From an uncultured Blautia sp. (GTDB lineage Bacteria; Bacillota; Clostridia; Lachnospirales; Lachnospiraceae): a stretch of 64,000 bases of DNA. The stretch is from positions 6,702 to 70,701 of the forward strand of contig UQHF01000019.1 in the NCBI GenBank assembly GCA_900540785.1, in the 5' to 3' direction. Under the pieces are notes generated by a model that saw nothing but the letters and a program-made list of their open reading frames with translations, ran no database searches and was not told where the DNA came from. Position numbers and translations under genes: made by a program. Shown here piece by piece: positions 42,021 to 49,951 of this stretch. How positions within the stretch are numbered: position 1 is the stretch's first letter; each line of letters begins with the position of its first letter.

Positions 42021-43355
42021 ATGTCTTATACTGAAGAGGTTTATGAAAGAGTCGTAGCACAGAATCCCGGTGAGCCGGAGTTTCACCAGGCAGTAAAAGA
42101 AGTTCTTGATTCCCTGAAGGTTGTCATTGACCGCAATGAGGAAGAATACCGTAAGCTTTCCATTCTGGAGCGTATGGTTGAGCCGGAAAGAATCATTTCT
42201 TTCCGTGTACCGTGGGTAGATGATAACGGAACTGTACAGGTAAACAAAGGTTACCGCGTGCAGTTTAACAGCGCCATCGGACCATACAAGGGCGGTCTTC
42301 GTCTCCACCCCTCTGTAAACCAGAGTATCTTAAAATTCCTTGGTTTTGAGCAGGTTTTCAAAAACTCCCTGACAGGTCTTCCCATCGGCGGCGGCAAGGG
42401 CGGTTCCAACTTTGACCCGAAAGGCAAATCCGACAGAGAGGTTATGGCATTCTGCCAGAGCTTTATGACAGAGCTTTCCAAATACATCGGTGCAGATACA
42501 GACGTTCCTGCAGGTGACATCGGCGTAGGCGCCAGAGAAATCGGCTATCTGTTCGGACAGTACAAACGGATCCGCGGTCTTTATGAGGGTGTTTTAACAG
42601 GAAAAGGCCTTACTTACGGCGGTTCTCTTATCCGTACACAGGCTACAGGCTACGGCGTTGTATATATGCTGGACGAAATCGCAAAAGCACATAACGATTC
42701 CATCAGCGGAAAAACCGTAGTTGTGACAGGCTCCGGAAATGTTGCGATCTACGCAACAGAAAAAGCACAGCAGCTCGGTGCAAAAGTCGTTGCACTGAAC
42801 GACTCCAACGGCTTTATTTACGACCCGAACGGCATTCAGCTCGACGTTGTAAAAGATATTAAAGAAGTAAAACGCGGACGAATCAAAGAATACGCAGAGA
42901 GAGTGGAGGGTTCCACTTACACAGAAGGCAAAGGCATCTGGAATATTAAATGTGACGTTTACCTTCCATGTGCAACACAGAATGAGCTTGACCTTGACGG
43001 TGCAAAAGCCCTTGTTGCAAACGGCTGCAAATACGTGGTTGAAGGCGCAAATATGCCGACTACTCTTGAAGCAACCAATTACATTATGGAAAACGGACTT
43101 TACTTCATGCCTGGAAAAGCTGCAAATGCAGGCGGAGTTGCCACTTCTGCCCTTGAGATGAGCCAGAACTCCATGAGACTTTCCTGGACAGAGGAAGAAG
43201 TTGACGAAAAGCTTCACAACATCATGATCGACATTTTCAAAAAAGTAGACGACGCTGCAAAACGCTACGATCTTACAGACAACTATGTAGTCGGAGCAAA
43301 TATTGCAGGTTTTGAAAAAGTAGTTGACGCAATGAAAGCGCAGGGTATTGTCTGA
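42021..43355 (+). CDS. gdhA: glutamate dehydrogenase, NADP-type
   Basis: Reductive amination of 2-oxoglutarate, a main ammonium assimilation route in gut Lachnospiraceae. 444 residues, hexameric family. Motifs: GPYKGGLRLHPSVN near 89, IGGGKGGSNFDPKGKSD near 122 (catalytic lysines), GAREIGYLFGQYKR near 170, the Rossmann GSGNVAIYATEKA near 235, and CPT-type EGANMPTT near 343. AGGAGG lies 7 bases before the ATG. A -10 TATAAT is at 41971-41976 with a poor -35. Closed by the hairpin at 43364-43405. The coenzyme class is inferred from family resemblance. Confidence 0.96.
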   Translation: MSYTEEVYERVVAQNPGEPEFHQAVKEVLDSLKVVIDRNEEEYRKLSILERMVEPERIISFRVPWVDDNGTVQVNKGYRVQFNSAIGPYKGGLRLHPSVNQSILKFLGFEQVFKNSLTGLPIGGGKGGSNFDPKGKSDREVMAFCQSFMTELSKYIGADTDVPAGDIGVGAREIGYLFGQYKRIRGLYEGVLTGKGLTYGGSLIRTQATGYGVVYMLDEIAKAHNDSISGKTVVVTGSGNVAIYATEKAQQLGAKVVALNDSNGFIYDPNGIQLDVVKDIKEVKRGRIKEYAERVEGSTYTEGKGIWNIKCDVYLPCATQNELDLDGAKALVANGCKYVVEGANMPTTLEATNYIMENGLYFMPGKAANAGGVATSALEMSQNSMRLSWTEEEVDEKLHNIMIDIFKKVDDAAKRYDLTDNYVVGANIAGFEKVVDAMKAQGIV

Positions 43356-43363
43356 TCTCCTTC

Positions 43364-43405
43364 AAAAAACTTCCCGGAACAGTAATTGTTCCGGGAAGTT
43401 TTTTT
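43364..43405 (+). terminator. terminator of gdhA
   Basis: AAAAACTTCCCGGAACA pairs with TGTTCCGGGAAGTTTTT (a stem of about 17 bp with a short loop), then more T. The convergent thiC gene ends nearby and can share it. Confidence 0.88.
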
Positions 43406-43420
43406 ATCTATTTCTGGTTT

Positions 43421-44734
43421 TTATTTTTCGGTGCAGAATCTTACTTCTTTTCCTTCCAGGATCATATTCGTCGTTCGGACTGCACACATTTTTCCGCACA
43501 TGGAGCAGGTATGTCTGTCTGACGGCGGAGTGCTCTCAAAATATCTTCTCGCCTTCTCCCCGTCCAGGGAAAGACGGAACATTTCCTCCCAGTCTACCTT
43601 ATGTCTCGCCTCTGCCATTTCATTATCCCATGCTCTGGCACCTGGTATTCCCTTTGCAATATCTGCCGCATGAGCCGCTATTTTTGACGCGATGATTCCC
43701 TCTTTTACATCTTCCAGATCCGGAAGACGCAGATGCTCTGCTGGTGTGACGTAACAGAGAAAATCAGCTCCGCCTGCTGCCGCTATGGCACCTCCGATTG
43801 CAGATGTAATATGGTCATATCCGGGAGCCACATCTGTCACGATCGGTCCCAGTACATAAAACGGCGCATTATGACAGATTCGTTTCTGAAGCTTCATATT
43901 TGCTTCAATTTCATTCATTGCCATATGTCCCGGTCCTTCCACCATTACCTGTACGTCTTTTTCCCATGCGCGCTTTGTAAGATTTCCAAGCTCAATTAAT
44001 TCCGAAATCTGTCCCGCATCAGAGCTGTCATCAATACAGCCCGGACGAAGCGCGTCTCCAAGGCTTATAGTCACGTCGTATTCTCTTAAAATATCAAGTA
44101 CTTCATCGTAATATTCGTAAAACGGATTTTCCTTTCCTGTCATCATCATCCATGCAAACAAAAGAGAACCGCCTCTTGAAACAATATTCATTTTCCTTTT
44201 ATCCCGCATAAAGGCTTCCACTGCTCTTCTGTTAATTCCTGCATGAATCGTCATAAAGTCTACGCCTTCCTCTGCGTGTGCCCGCACTACCTTCAGAAAA
44301 TCTTCCGCTGTAATTTCAAGAAGATCTTTTTCCAGGTATCCGATGGCATCATACATGGGAACCGTTCCGATCATAGCCGGAGATTTCCGGATCAGTTCTC
44401 TTCGGAATGTATTTGTCTTTCCGTAATTGCTTAAATCCATAATGGCTTCCGCTCCAAACTTCAGAGCCATATCCACTTTTTTCATCTCTTCCTCATAGTT
44501 TTTACAATCCCCGGAAATCCCCAGATTTACATTGATCTTTGTCCGCAGACCTCCTCCGATTCCCTCAGGAGAAATAGAAGTATGACGGACGTTGCATGGA
44601 ATCGCAACCTCTCCTTTTGCCACAAGATCCATCAGCTTCTCTGGCTCCATATGCTCCTTCTCTGCCACGATTTTCATTTCCGGTGTCAGAATCCCTTTTC
44701 CTGCGGCCTCTTTCTGTGTTTTATATTCTCTCAT
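43421..44734 (-). CDS. thiC: phosphomethylpyrimidine synthase
   Basis: Radical SAM enzyme that rearranges aminoimidazole ribotide to HMP phosphate for thiamine. 437 residues, the shorter Gram-positive type. Core motifs: NLGISGD near 71, the SRGGSLLFAWM segment near 186, EGPGHM near 266 and DYLCYVTPAEHLRLP near 325. The C-terminal cluster motif CSMCGKMC (CxxCxxxxC type) is present. It is regulated by the TPP riboswitch at 44855-44933 and its terminator. No other thiamine gene is adjacent. Confidence 0.96.
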   Translation of the reverse strand: MREYKTQKEAAGKGILTPEMKIVAEKEHMEPEKLMDLVAKGEVAIPCNVRHTSISPEGIGGGLRTKINVNLGISGDCKNYEEEMKKVDMALKFGAEAIMDLSNYGKTNTFRRELIRKSPAMIGTVPMYDAIGYLEKDLLEITAEDFLKVVRAHAEEGVDFMTIHAGINRRAVEAFMRDKRKMNIVSRGGSLLFAWMMMTGKENPFYEYYDEVLDILREYDVTISLGDALRPGCIDDSSDAGQISELIELGNLTKRAWEKDVQVMVEGPGHMAMNEIEANMKLQKRICHNAPFYVLGPIVTDVAPGYDHITSAIGGAIAAAGGADFLCYVTPAEHLRLPDLEDVKEGIIASKIAAHAADIAKGIPGARAWDNEMAEARHKVDWEEMFRLSLDGEKARRYFESTPPSDRHTCSMCGKMCAVRTTNMILEGKEVRFCTEK

Positions 44735-44796
44735 ATGTTTCCTTTCCAGCCCCGGTTTGCAAAGCGGCGGCTTATGTGAAATTTATGGTTCTGTAC

Positions 44797-44830
44797 AAAA
44801 AAAGAGAAACTACCTGTCTGGCAATTTCTC
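44797..44830 (-). terminator. riboswitch-controlled terminator in the thiC leader
   Basis: Stem of 11 bp (44820-44830 with 44804-44814, with G-U pairs) and a five-base loop, then seven T on the minus strand. It lies between the TPP aptamer and thiC, so ligand binding most likely causes transcription termination. Confidence 0.8.
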
Positions 44831-44854
44831 CATAAAATATCCACTTCGAAACTA

Positions 44855-44933
44855 TCCCTACGTTGGCATTATCCAAATCAGGTTCATGGGTCGAAGGTCA
44901 TACCTTCCTCTCAGCCTGTCATACAAGCTCCCC
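44855..44933 (-). ncRNA. TPP riboswitch aptamer (THI element)
   Basis: Minus-strand sequence shows the conserved THI-box elements in order: GGGGAGCTT, CTGAGAGG, GACCC, ACCTGAT, GGATAATGCCAACGTAGGGA. Position and neighbour (thiC) fit. Repression by thiamine pyrophosphate through the downstream terminator is expected. Confidence 0.95.
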
Positions 44934-44956
44934 TTTTCTCTTTTATTGTCTTTTGT

Positions 44957-44986
44957 ATTTTACACCTTTCTATGACTGAAAGTCAA
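44957..44986 (-). promoter_or_regulatory. promoter of the thiC riboswitch transcript
   Basis: On the minus strand: TTGACT (44986-44981), 18-base spacer, TAAAAT (44962-44957), about 25 bases before the aptamer. Confidence 0.65.
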
Positions 44987-44996
44987 GTTCTGGCTT

Positions 44997-45446
44997 TTAA
45001 TTCATAAACTTCTTAAGCTCATCGAGAAACGTGCTCACATCTTTAAATTCCCGGTAAACAGAGGCAAACCGCACATAGGCAACCGCGTCCAGTTTCTTTA
45101 AATGCGCCATAACGATCTCTCCTATTTTAGTGCTGGAAATCTCCCGCTCTTCCTCATTGAAGATCTCTCCCTCTATAGAATCCAGCATTTCCTCTATTTT
45201 TTCAATGGAAATGGGACGTTTATAGCAGGCGCGCAGCACACCGTCCTGTATTTTTTTTCTGCTGTACTGCTCCCTGTTCTGATCTTTCTTAATGACAGTT
45301 AAGGGGATTGTCTCCACTCTCTCATATGTGGTAAATCTTCTCCCGCAGGCGTCACAAAGGCGGCGGCGGCGTATGGAATTGGTATCCTCCACGGGTCTTG
45401 AATCTACAACTCTTGTATTATCCTGATTACAAAACGGACACTTCAC
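44997..45446 (-). CDS. nrdR: transcriptional repressor NrdR
   Basis: 149-residue zinc-ribbon/ATP-cone repressor of ribonucleotide reductase genes. Zinc ribbon CPFC...CDACGRRFTTYER (3-46), then an ATP cone (VIKKDQNREQYSRKKIQDGVLRACYKRP) sensing dATP/ATP. It starts with GTG at 45446, preceded by AAAGGGGAG. Divergent from ymxH. In many Clostridia nrdR follows sigG-ymxH on the same strand; here it is inverted. Confidence 0.95.
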   Translation of the reverse strand: MKCPFCNQDNTRVVDSRPVEDTNSIRRRRLCDACGRRFTTYERVETIPLTVIKKDQNREQYSRKKIQDGVLRACYKRPISIEKIEEMLDSIEGEIFNEEEREISSTKIGEIVMAHLKKLDAVAYVRFASVYREFKDVSTFLDELKKFMN

Positions 45447-45571
45447 AGTACACTCCCCTTTCTGATGCTGTATTTATGTGTATTATACTTTATATTTTTC
45501 CTGTATGTCAATAAAATAGCCTGCATATTTTCACTGATTTTGGCATAAATTTTACAAAAACAGGTAATATC

Positions 45572-45841
45572 ATGCGTGTCTGCGAATTAAAGCAAAAGGA
45601 AATCATCAATGTCTGTACCTGCAAAAGCCTGGGCTGTCCCATCGATGTGGAATTTGACTGTAAAACAAGCCGCCTGACTGCACTGATCGTTCCCGGACCG
45701 GGACGTTTCTGCAGCTTTTTCGGAAGAGAAAGCGAATACATCATTCCCTGGGAATGCATCTGTCAGATTGGCGAAGATATTATTCTTGTAAAAATCCAGG
45801 AGGACAAATGCCTCCACAAAGAACGGGAACCTCTTTTATAA
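45572..45841 (+). CDS. ymxH: YlmC/YmxH family PRC-barrel sporulation protein
   Basis: 89-residue PRC-barrel protein (MRVCELKQKEIINVCTCKSLGCPIDVEFD, then IPWECICQIGEDIILV). The family is found in spore formers and usually sits next to sigG. Role unknown; a link to sporulation is by conservation and context. A weak AGG ribosome binding site. Only 8 bases separate its end from the convergent HAD gene. Confidence 0.85.
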   Translation: MRVCELKQKEIINVCTCKSLGCPIDVEFDCKTSRLTALIVPGPGRFCSFFGRESEYIIPWECICQIGEDIILVKIQEDKCLHKEREPLL

Positions 45842-45849
45842 CAAAATCC

Positions 45850-46524
45850 TCACCTTGAAAGCCAACTGGCTGCTGTAAGAAGAGATTCCTCTTTTCTGTC
45901 CGGCAAAACAGGAAATTTTTCCATATCTTCCAGAATATCCGGGACAAAAACAGCATACATTCCGGCTCTTTTAGCAGCTATGATCCCTTTTGGCGCGTCC
46001 TCCAGAGCCATTGCTCTGCACGGCTTCGTATCAAGACGCGCACAGGCTTTTTGATAAATCTCAGGGTCCGGTTTCGCCTCCTTCACCATATCTCCTGTGA
46101 TCACTGCCTTAAATTTTTCCAGAACTCCTGCCTGCCTTAAATTTTCCAGGGCATTCTCTCTGCTTGAAGATGTGGCAACTGCAGCCGGAATGCCCTTTTT
46201 CTCCAGAACCTCAAGAATCTCAGAAAGCCCTGGCTTCACAGGAAGTCCATTTCTTTTTACATATTCCTTATAAATTTCACTGTATCGATTCTGAAACGCA
46301 TCATAGGGAAAATCCTGACCGTACGTTTCCTTAAAGTATGCCTTTCTCCCCGCCCGGTTCATGCCAAGCGTAAAACATATATTTTCATCTCCCAGAAGAC
46401 CGTACCCCATCTCCTCCCCGGCTTTATTAAAAGAATACTGTACGATCCTCTCGCTGTCAAACATTACGCCGTCCATATCAAATACGACGGCTTCCGGGTA
46501 AAAACTTCTCTTTTCTTCCTTCAT
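45850..46524 (-). CDS. HAD family phosphatase (beta-phosphoglucomutase-like)
   Basis: 224 residues. Motif I DMDGVMFDSE near 16 (nucleophile and acid/base aspartates), a helical cap, motif II TSSSREN near 118, and motif III/IV with KPDPEIYQKA and ALEDAPKGIIAAKRAGM near 170-200. Either a sugar-phosphate phosphatase or a beta-phosphoglucomutase-like enzyme; no sugar operon is adjacent, so the substrate cannot be told. It sits between ymxH and sigG on the opposite strand. Confidence 0.88.
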   Translation of the reverse strand: MKEEKRSFYPEAVVFDMDGVMFDSERIVQYSFNKAGEEMGYGLLGDENICFTLGMNRAGRKAYFKETYGQDFPYDAFQNRYSEIYKEYVKRNGLPVKPGLSEILEVLEKKGIPAAVATSSSRENALENLRQAGVLEKFKAVITGDMVKEAKPDPEIYQKACARLDTKPCRAMALEDAPKGIIAAKRAGMYAVFVPDILEDMEKFPVLPDRKEESLLTAASWLSR

Positions 46525-46681
46525 ATTATTTCCTCTTTTCTTCTGTATGGATTTTATTTTCCGTTACATCTCCTGCGTTGTCAAGGGCTTTTATTTTTTA
46601 TATTTTACAGAAAGCCGTATATTTCCGCCCTGCCATGAGAATCATCTTTAATAGCAAAGAAAGATAAGGAGGATTCTTTAG

Positions 46682-47461
46682 ATGGCATTAAACAAAGTAG
46701 AAATCTGCGGCGTAAACACATCGAAACTTCCCGTTCTGAAAGCAGAAGAAAAAGAAGAGCTTTTCAAAAAAATCAGGCAGGGAGACAAACACGCCCGTGA
46801 GCTTTACATTAAGGGTAATCTCCGCCTTGTTTTAAGTGTGATAAAGCGTTTCCAGAACAGCAGCGAAAATGCAGACGACCTTTTTCAGATTGGCTGTATC
46901 GGTCTTATAAAAGCCATTGATAATTTTGACACCACTTTAAATGTAAAATTTTCCACCTATGCGGTCCCCATGATCATCGGGGAAATCCGCCGTTATCTGC
47001 GCGATAATAATTCCATCCGCGTAAGCCGTTCTCTTCGTGATATTGCATATAAAGCCATTTATGCAAAGGAACATTACACGAAGGAAAAATTAAAAGAGCC
47101 TACCATTCAGGAAATTGCAGATGAAATCGGCATTGAAAAAGAAATGATCGTATATGCGATGGACGCCATACAAAATCCCATCAGCCTGTTTGAACCGGTA
47201 TATACAGAAGGAGGCGATACTCTTTATGTCATGGATCAGATCAGCGATAAAAAAAATAAAGAGGAGCGCTGGATAGAAAATCTTTCTCTCCGGGAAGCCT
47301 TAAACCGTCTTGGAAACAGAGAGAGAAATATTATAGAACTGCGTTTTTACGAGGGGAAAACCCAGATGGAGGTTGCAGATGAAATCGGCATTTCTCAGGC
47401 TCAGGTAAGCCGTCTTGAAAAAAATGCCCTGAAATCCATGAAAAATTATCTCCGGTCATAA
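46682..47461 (+). CDS. sigG: RNA polymerase sporulation sigma factor SigG
   Basis: Late forespore sigma factor. 259 residues with the characteristic SigG N-terminus (NKVEICGVNTSKLPVLK). Region 2 includes NLRLVLSVIKRF, DDLFQIGCIGLIKAIDNFD and FSTYAVPMIIGEIRRYLRD. Region 3 is near 115-175 and region 4 near 205-255 (RERNIIELRFYEGKTQMEVADEIGISQAQVSRLEK). AAGGAGG with a 9-base spacer precedes the ATG. It stands alone, without the usual spoIIGA-sigE upstream. Its stop codon lies inside the loop of its terminator. Confidence 0.95.
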   Translation: MALNKVEICGVNTSKLPVLKAEEKEELFKKIRQGDKHARELYIKGNLRLVLSVIKRFQNSSENADDLFQIGCIGLIKAIDNFDTTLNVKFSTYAVPMIIGEIRRYLRDNNSIRVSRSLRDIAYKAIYAKEHYTKEKLKEPTIQEIADEIGIEKEMIVYAMDAIQNPISLFEPVYTEGGDTLYVMDQISDKKNKEERWIENLSLREALNRLGNRERNIIELRFYEGKTQMEVADEIGISQAQVSRLEKNALKSMKNYLRS

Positions 47462-47477
47462 GGACCGGAGACTTTTT
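47450..47477 (+). terminator. terminator overlapping the sigG stop codon
   Basis: CTCCGGTC (47450-47457) pairs with GACCGGAG (47463-47470); the TAA stop at 47459-47461 is in the loop; a T-run follows. The last sigG codons form the stem. Confidence 0.8.
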
Positions 47478-47480
47478 CTG

Positions 47481-48923
47481 TTACCTTTTTTCTTTTACGG
47501 AAGCATATCCTTCTTTCGCATACTGATCCAGAAGCTCTATGGTCCGGTACATATCTTCTTTTGTTGTCTCCGGGTGGAGCGCACAGATCCGAAGAACGGT
47601 TTTCCCATTTAAAACAGTAGTAAATACAGCGGCAAACCCGCTTTCTATCATACGTTTTGATATGCTTTCATTCAGACTGTCCTTCTCTTCCTCTGTAAGG
47701 TCATCCGGCGCATACCGGAAGTTTATCATGGCAAGCTGTGCACGAGACACGATCTCCCAGTTCTCTTTAGACTGTAAAGCTTCCTCCGCCCACTGTGCAA
47801 GAGAAAATCCATGTTCAATGGCGCTTCCGATTAAATCGGTTCCCAGAATCTGCAGAGTCAGCCATAGCTTTAATCCTCTTGCAGGACGCGTCAGCTCCAT
47901 ACCAATATCCCAGGTATTTACATTTTCCAGATCCCCTTCCAGATCTTTTAGATATTCCGGGTTTACATGAAAGCTGTGATACAAAGTCTTTATATCACGG
48001 ACAAGAACCATTGCACAGCCGTAAGTCTGGAACAGCCATTTATGGGCATCCCAGCTTAAGCTGTCTGCAAGTTCTGTTCCTTTCAAACGTTCTTTGTATT
48101 TCGGACTTAACAATACAGAACCGCCGTATGCTCCGTCAATATGAAACCAGAGTCCGTATTCCTTACAAATATGAGAAATCTCCTCCAGAGGATCAATGCT
48201 TCCTGTATTTGTTGTTCCCGCTGTTCCGATTACAGCAAAAGGAATATATCCCGCTTTTTTATCTTTTTCAATAGCTTCCCGAAGTTTCTCCGTGTCCATG
48301 CGAAACTCGCTGTCTACCGGAATCCGCCTGATTCTCTTATCTGTGATTCCTATGATCCGAAGTCCCTTCGCCACCGAGCTGTGCGTCTGCTCGGAAATAT
48401 AGGCAACACCGAGAAACAGATTTTTATCGGTAAGTTTATTGTCTCTTGCCGCTGTAAGCGCCGTAATATTTGCCATAGAGCCCCCGCTTACGAACACGCC
48501 GCCTGCTCTTTTTCCCGTAAACCCGGCTTTTTCGCAGAGCCATTTTAAAAGCTTCTGTTCAATACAGTTGACGGTAGGCGCAAGCTTGCTTCCTCCTGCA
48601 TGAATATTATAGGCTGATGTCATAATATCTCCCAGCCAGGAAATGGAGGAGGCAGGTCCCGGCACAAATCCGAAAAACCGCGGATGATTGGCGTCCCCTC
48701 TATACTGATACACCTGCTCCGTCATTTCCCGGATCACCTCGTCTGCCACACGACCTTCTGCCGGAATTTCCATATTCTCCACTTTTTTCATCTGCTCATC
48801 CGATGCCTGCCACATTACTTTACTGGAATGTATGTCTCTTTTTTCTTTTAAAAATCCATGTACAAATGTTTCTATTTCCTGTTCAAGCTGCCTGCTGTTC
48901 AGCACATTTTCACTGTTTATCAT
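47481..48923 (-). CDS. aromatic L-amino acid decarboxylase (tryptophan decarboxylase-like)
   Basis: 480-residue group II PLP decarboxylase. The PLP lysine is K295 in SWDAHKWLFQ; other cofactor residues are H181, D263 (HIDGAYGG), and the SGGSMANITAL motif near 146. From memory, long blocks match the characterised tryptophan decarboxylase of Ruminococcus gnavus (GDANHPRFF, VPGPASSxSWLGDIMTSAYNIHAGGSKLAP, NTWDIGMELTRPARGLKLWLTLQ). The expected reaction is tryptophan to tryptamine, with phenylalanine or tyrosine as possible alternatives. Start ATG at 48923. A divergent LysR regulator is encoded 128 bases away. No dedicated amino acid transporter is adjacent. Confidence 0.88.
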   Translation of the reverse strand: MINSENVLNSRQLEQEIETFVHGFLKEKRDIHSSKVMWQASDEQMKKVENMEIPAEGRVADEVIREMTEQVYQYRGDANHPRFFGFVPGPASSISWLGDIMTSAYNIHAGGSKLAPTVNCIEQKLLKWLCEKAGFTGKRAGGVFVSGGSMANITALTAARDNKLTDKNLFLGVAYISEQTHSSVAKGLRIIGITDKRIRRIPVDSEFRMDTEKLREAIEKDKKAGYIPFAVIGTAGTTNTGSIDPLEEISHICKEYGLWFHIDGAYGGSVLLSPKYKERLKGTELADSLSWDAHKWLFQTYGCAMVLVRDIKTLYHSFHVNPEYLKDLEGDLENVNTWDIGMELTRPARGLKLWLTLQILGTDLIGSAIEHGFSLAQWAEEALQSKENWEIVSRAQLAMINFRYAPDDLTEEEKDSLNESISKRMIESGFAAVFTTVLNGKTVLRICALHPETTKEDMYRTIELLDQYAKEGYASVKEKR

Positions 48924-48960
48924 TTTATTTCCTCTTTTCCTTTGACTAATTCCAAATAGT

Positions 48961-48989
48961 AATGTACACTAAATTTCTATATATGTAAA
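48961..48989 (-). promoter_or_regulatory. promoter region of the decarboxylase gene with LysR-site candidate
   Basis: On the minus strand: TTTACA (48989-48984), 17-base spacer, TACATT (48966-48961). An AT-rich imperfect dyad TAAAATTTATAATTTTTA (48986-49003) overlaps its upstream edge and fits the loose T-N11-A pattern of LysR sites. The AT richness lowers confidence. Confidence 0.45.
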
Positions 48990-49051
48990 ATTTATAATTT
49001 TTATAAGATATATGATTTTTTTTAATAAGGAAAATTAACAAAGGAGAACCT

Positions 49052-49933
49052 ATGGAAATCAAGAACATCAAGACCTTTTTGAAAGTGGCTGTGACACAGA
49101 ATTTTTCAAAAGCCGCCCAGCAGCTTGGCTACTCCCAGTCCGCCGTTACCATTCAGATCCAGCAGCTGGAAAAAGAGCTTGGCATTCCTCTTTTTGAGCG
49201 CCTGGGAAAAAAAGTTTATTTAACAGAACAAGGAGAAGCCTTTATTTCTTATGCCAATAACATCGTAAAAGCGGAGGATTCCGCCCTCTCATTCTGCTCC
49301 AATGAAAAAACACCCTCCGGCAGCCTGCGCATCGGCGGAGCAGAGTCTATCTGCACTGCATTGCTTCCCCAACTTCTCCCCGCTTTTCACGATATGTATC
49401 CAAACATAAAAATCACTATACGCTCCGGCACGACTGAGGAACTTATGGAGCTTGCAAAAAGCAATGAAATCGACTGCATTCTTACCCTTGACCACAAAAT
49501 TTACAGAGACGAATGGATTTGTGCTGCCCAGAGAACAGAAGATATTATTTTTGTCACCTTAAAAGACCCTGCCGCCTCATCTCAATCCTTTCTGGAAATT
49601 GAGAAACTGGCTGCAAGGCCCTTTATCCTGACAGAAGTAGGCGCCGCCTACCATTATGAACTGGAAAAGCTCCTCTCTGAACGGGAATTACACATTTCTC
49701 CTGTTCTGGAAATCGGAAACACAGAAACAATTATCCACCTTCTGAAAAAAGGTATGGGCTATTCGTTTCTTCCCCGGTTTACAGTAAAAGAAGAACTTCA
49801 AAACCGTACCCTTACAGAAGTCAGGACAAATCTTCCTCCTGTAAAGATGTTCAATCAGCTGTTTTATCACAAAAACAAATATGTCACTCCCCAGATGCAG
49901 CTTTTTATCCAGCTTGTTATTCGTTACTTCTAA
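49052..49933 (+). CDS. LysR family transcriptional regulator
   Basis: 293 residues. The winged helix at 1-60 (KTFLKVAVTQNFSKAAQQLGYSQSAVTIQIQQLEKELGIPLFERLGKKVYLTEQGE) is followed by a two-lobed effector domain at about 90-290. Effector unknown. Divergent from the decarboxylase gene with a shared 128-base control region, the standard LysR arrangement, so the decarboxylase is its most likely target. It converges on the TRAP transporter gene (18 bases between stops). GGAG lies 7 bases upstream of the ATG. Confidence 0.92.
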   Translation: MEIKNIKTFLKVAVTQNFSKAAQQLGYSQSAVTIQIQQLEKELGIPLFERLGKKVYLTEQGEAFISYANNIVKAEDSALSFCSNEKTPSGSLRIGGAESICTALLPQLLPAFHDMYPNIKITIRSGTTEELMELAKSNEIDCILTLDHKIYRDEWICAAQRTEDIIFVTLKDPAASSQSFLEIEKLAARPFILTEVGAAYHYELEKLLSERELHISPVLEIGNTETIIHLLKKGMGYSFLPRFTVKEELQNRTLTEVRTNLPPVKMFNQLFYHKNKYVTPQMQLFIQLVIRYF

Positions 49934-49951
49934 ATACTCGTATAACGAATA

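Noticed and set aside
45530..45571. SigF/SigG-type promoter before ymxH (GCATA, 16 bases, CATAAAT)
   Set aside because: The -10 element departs from the known consensus at its last positions; not strong enough to list as a feature.
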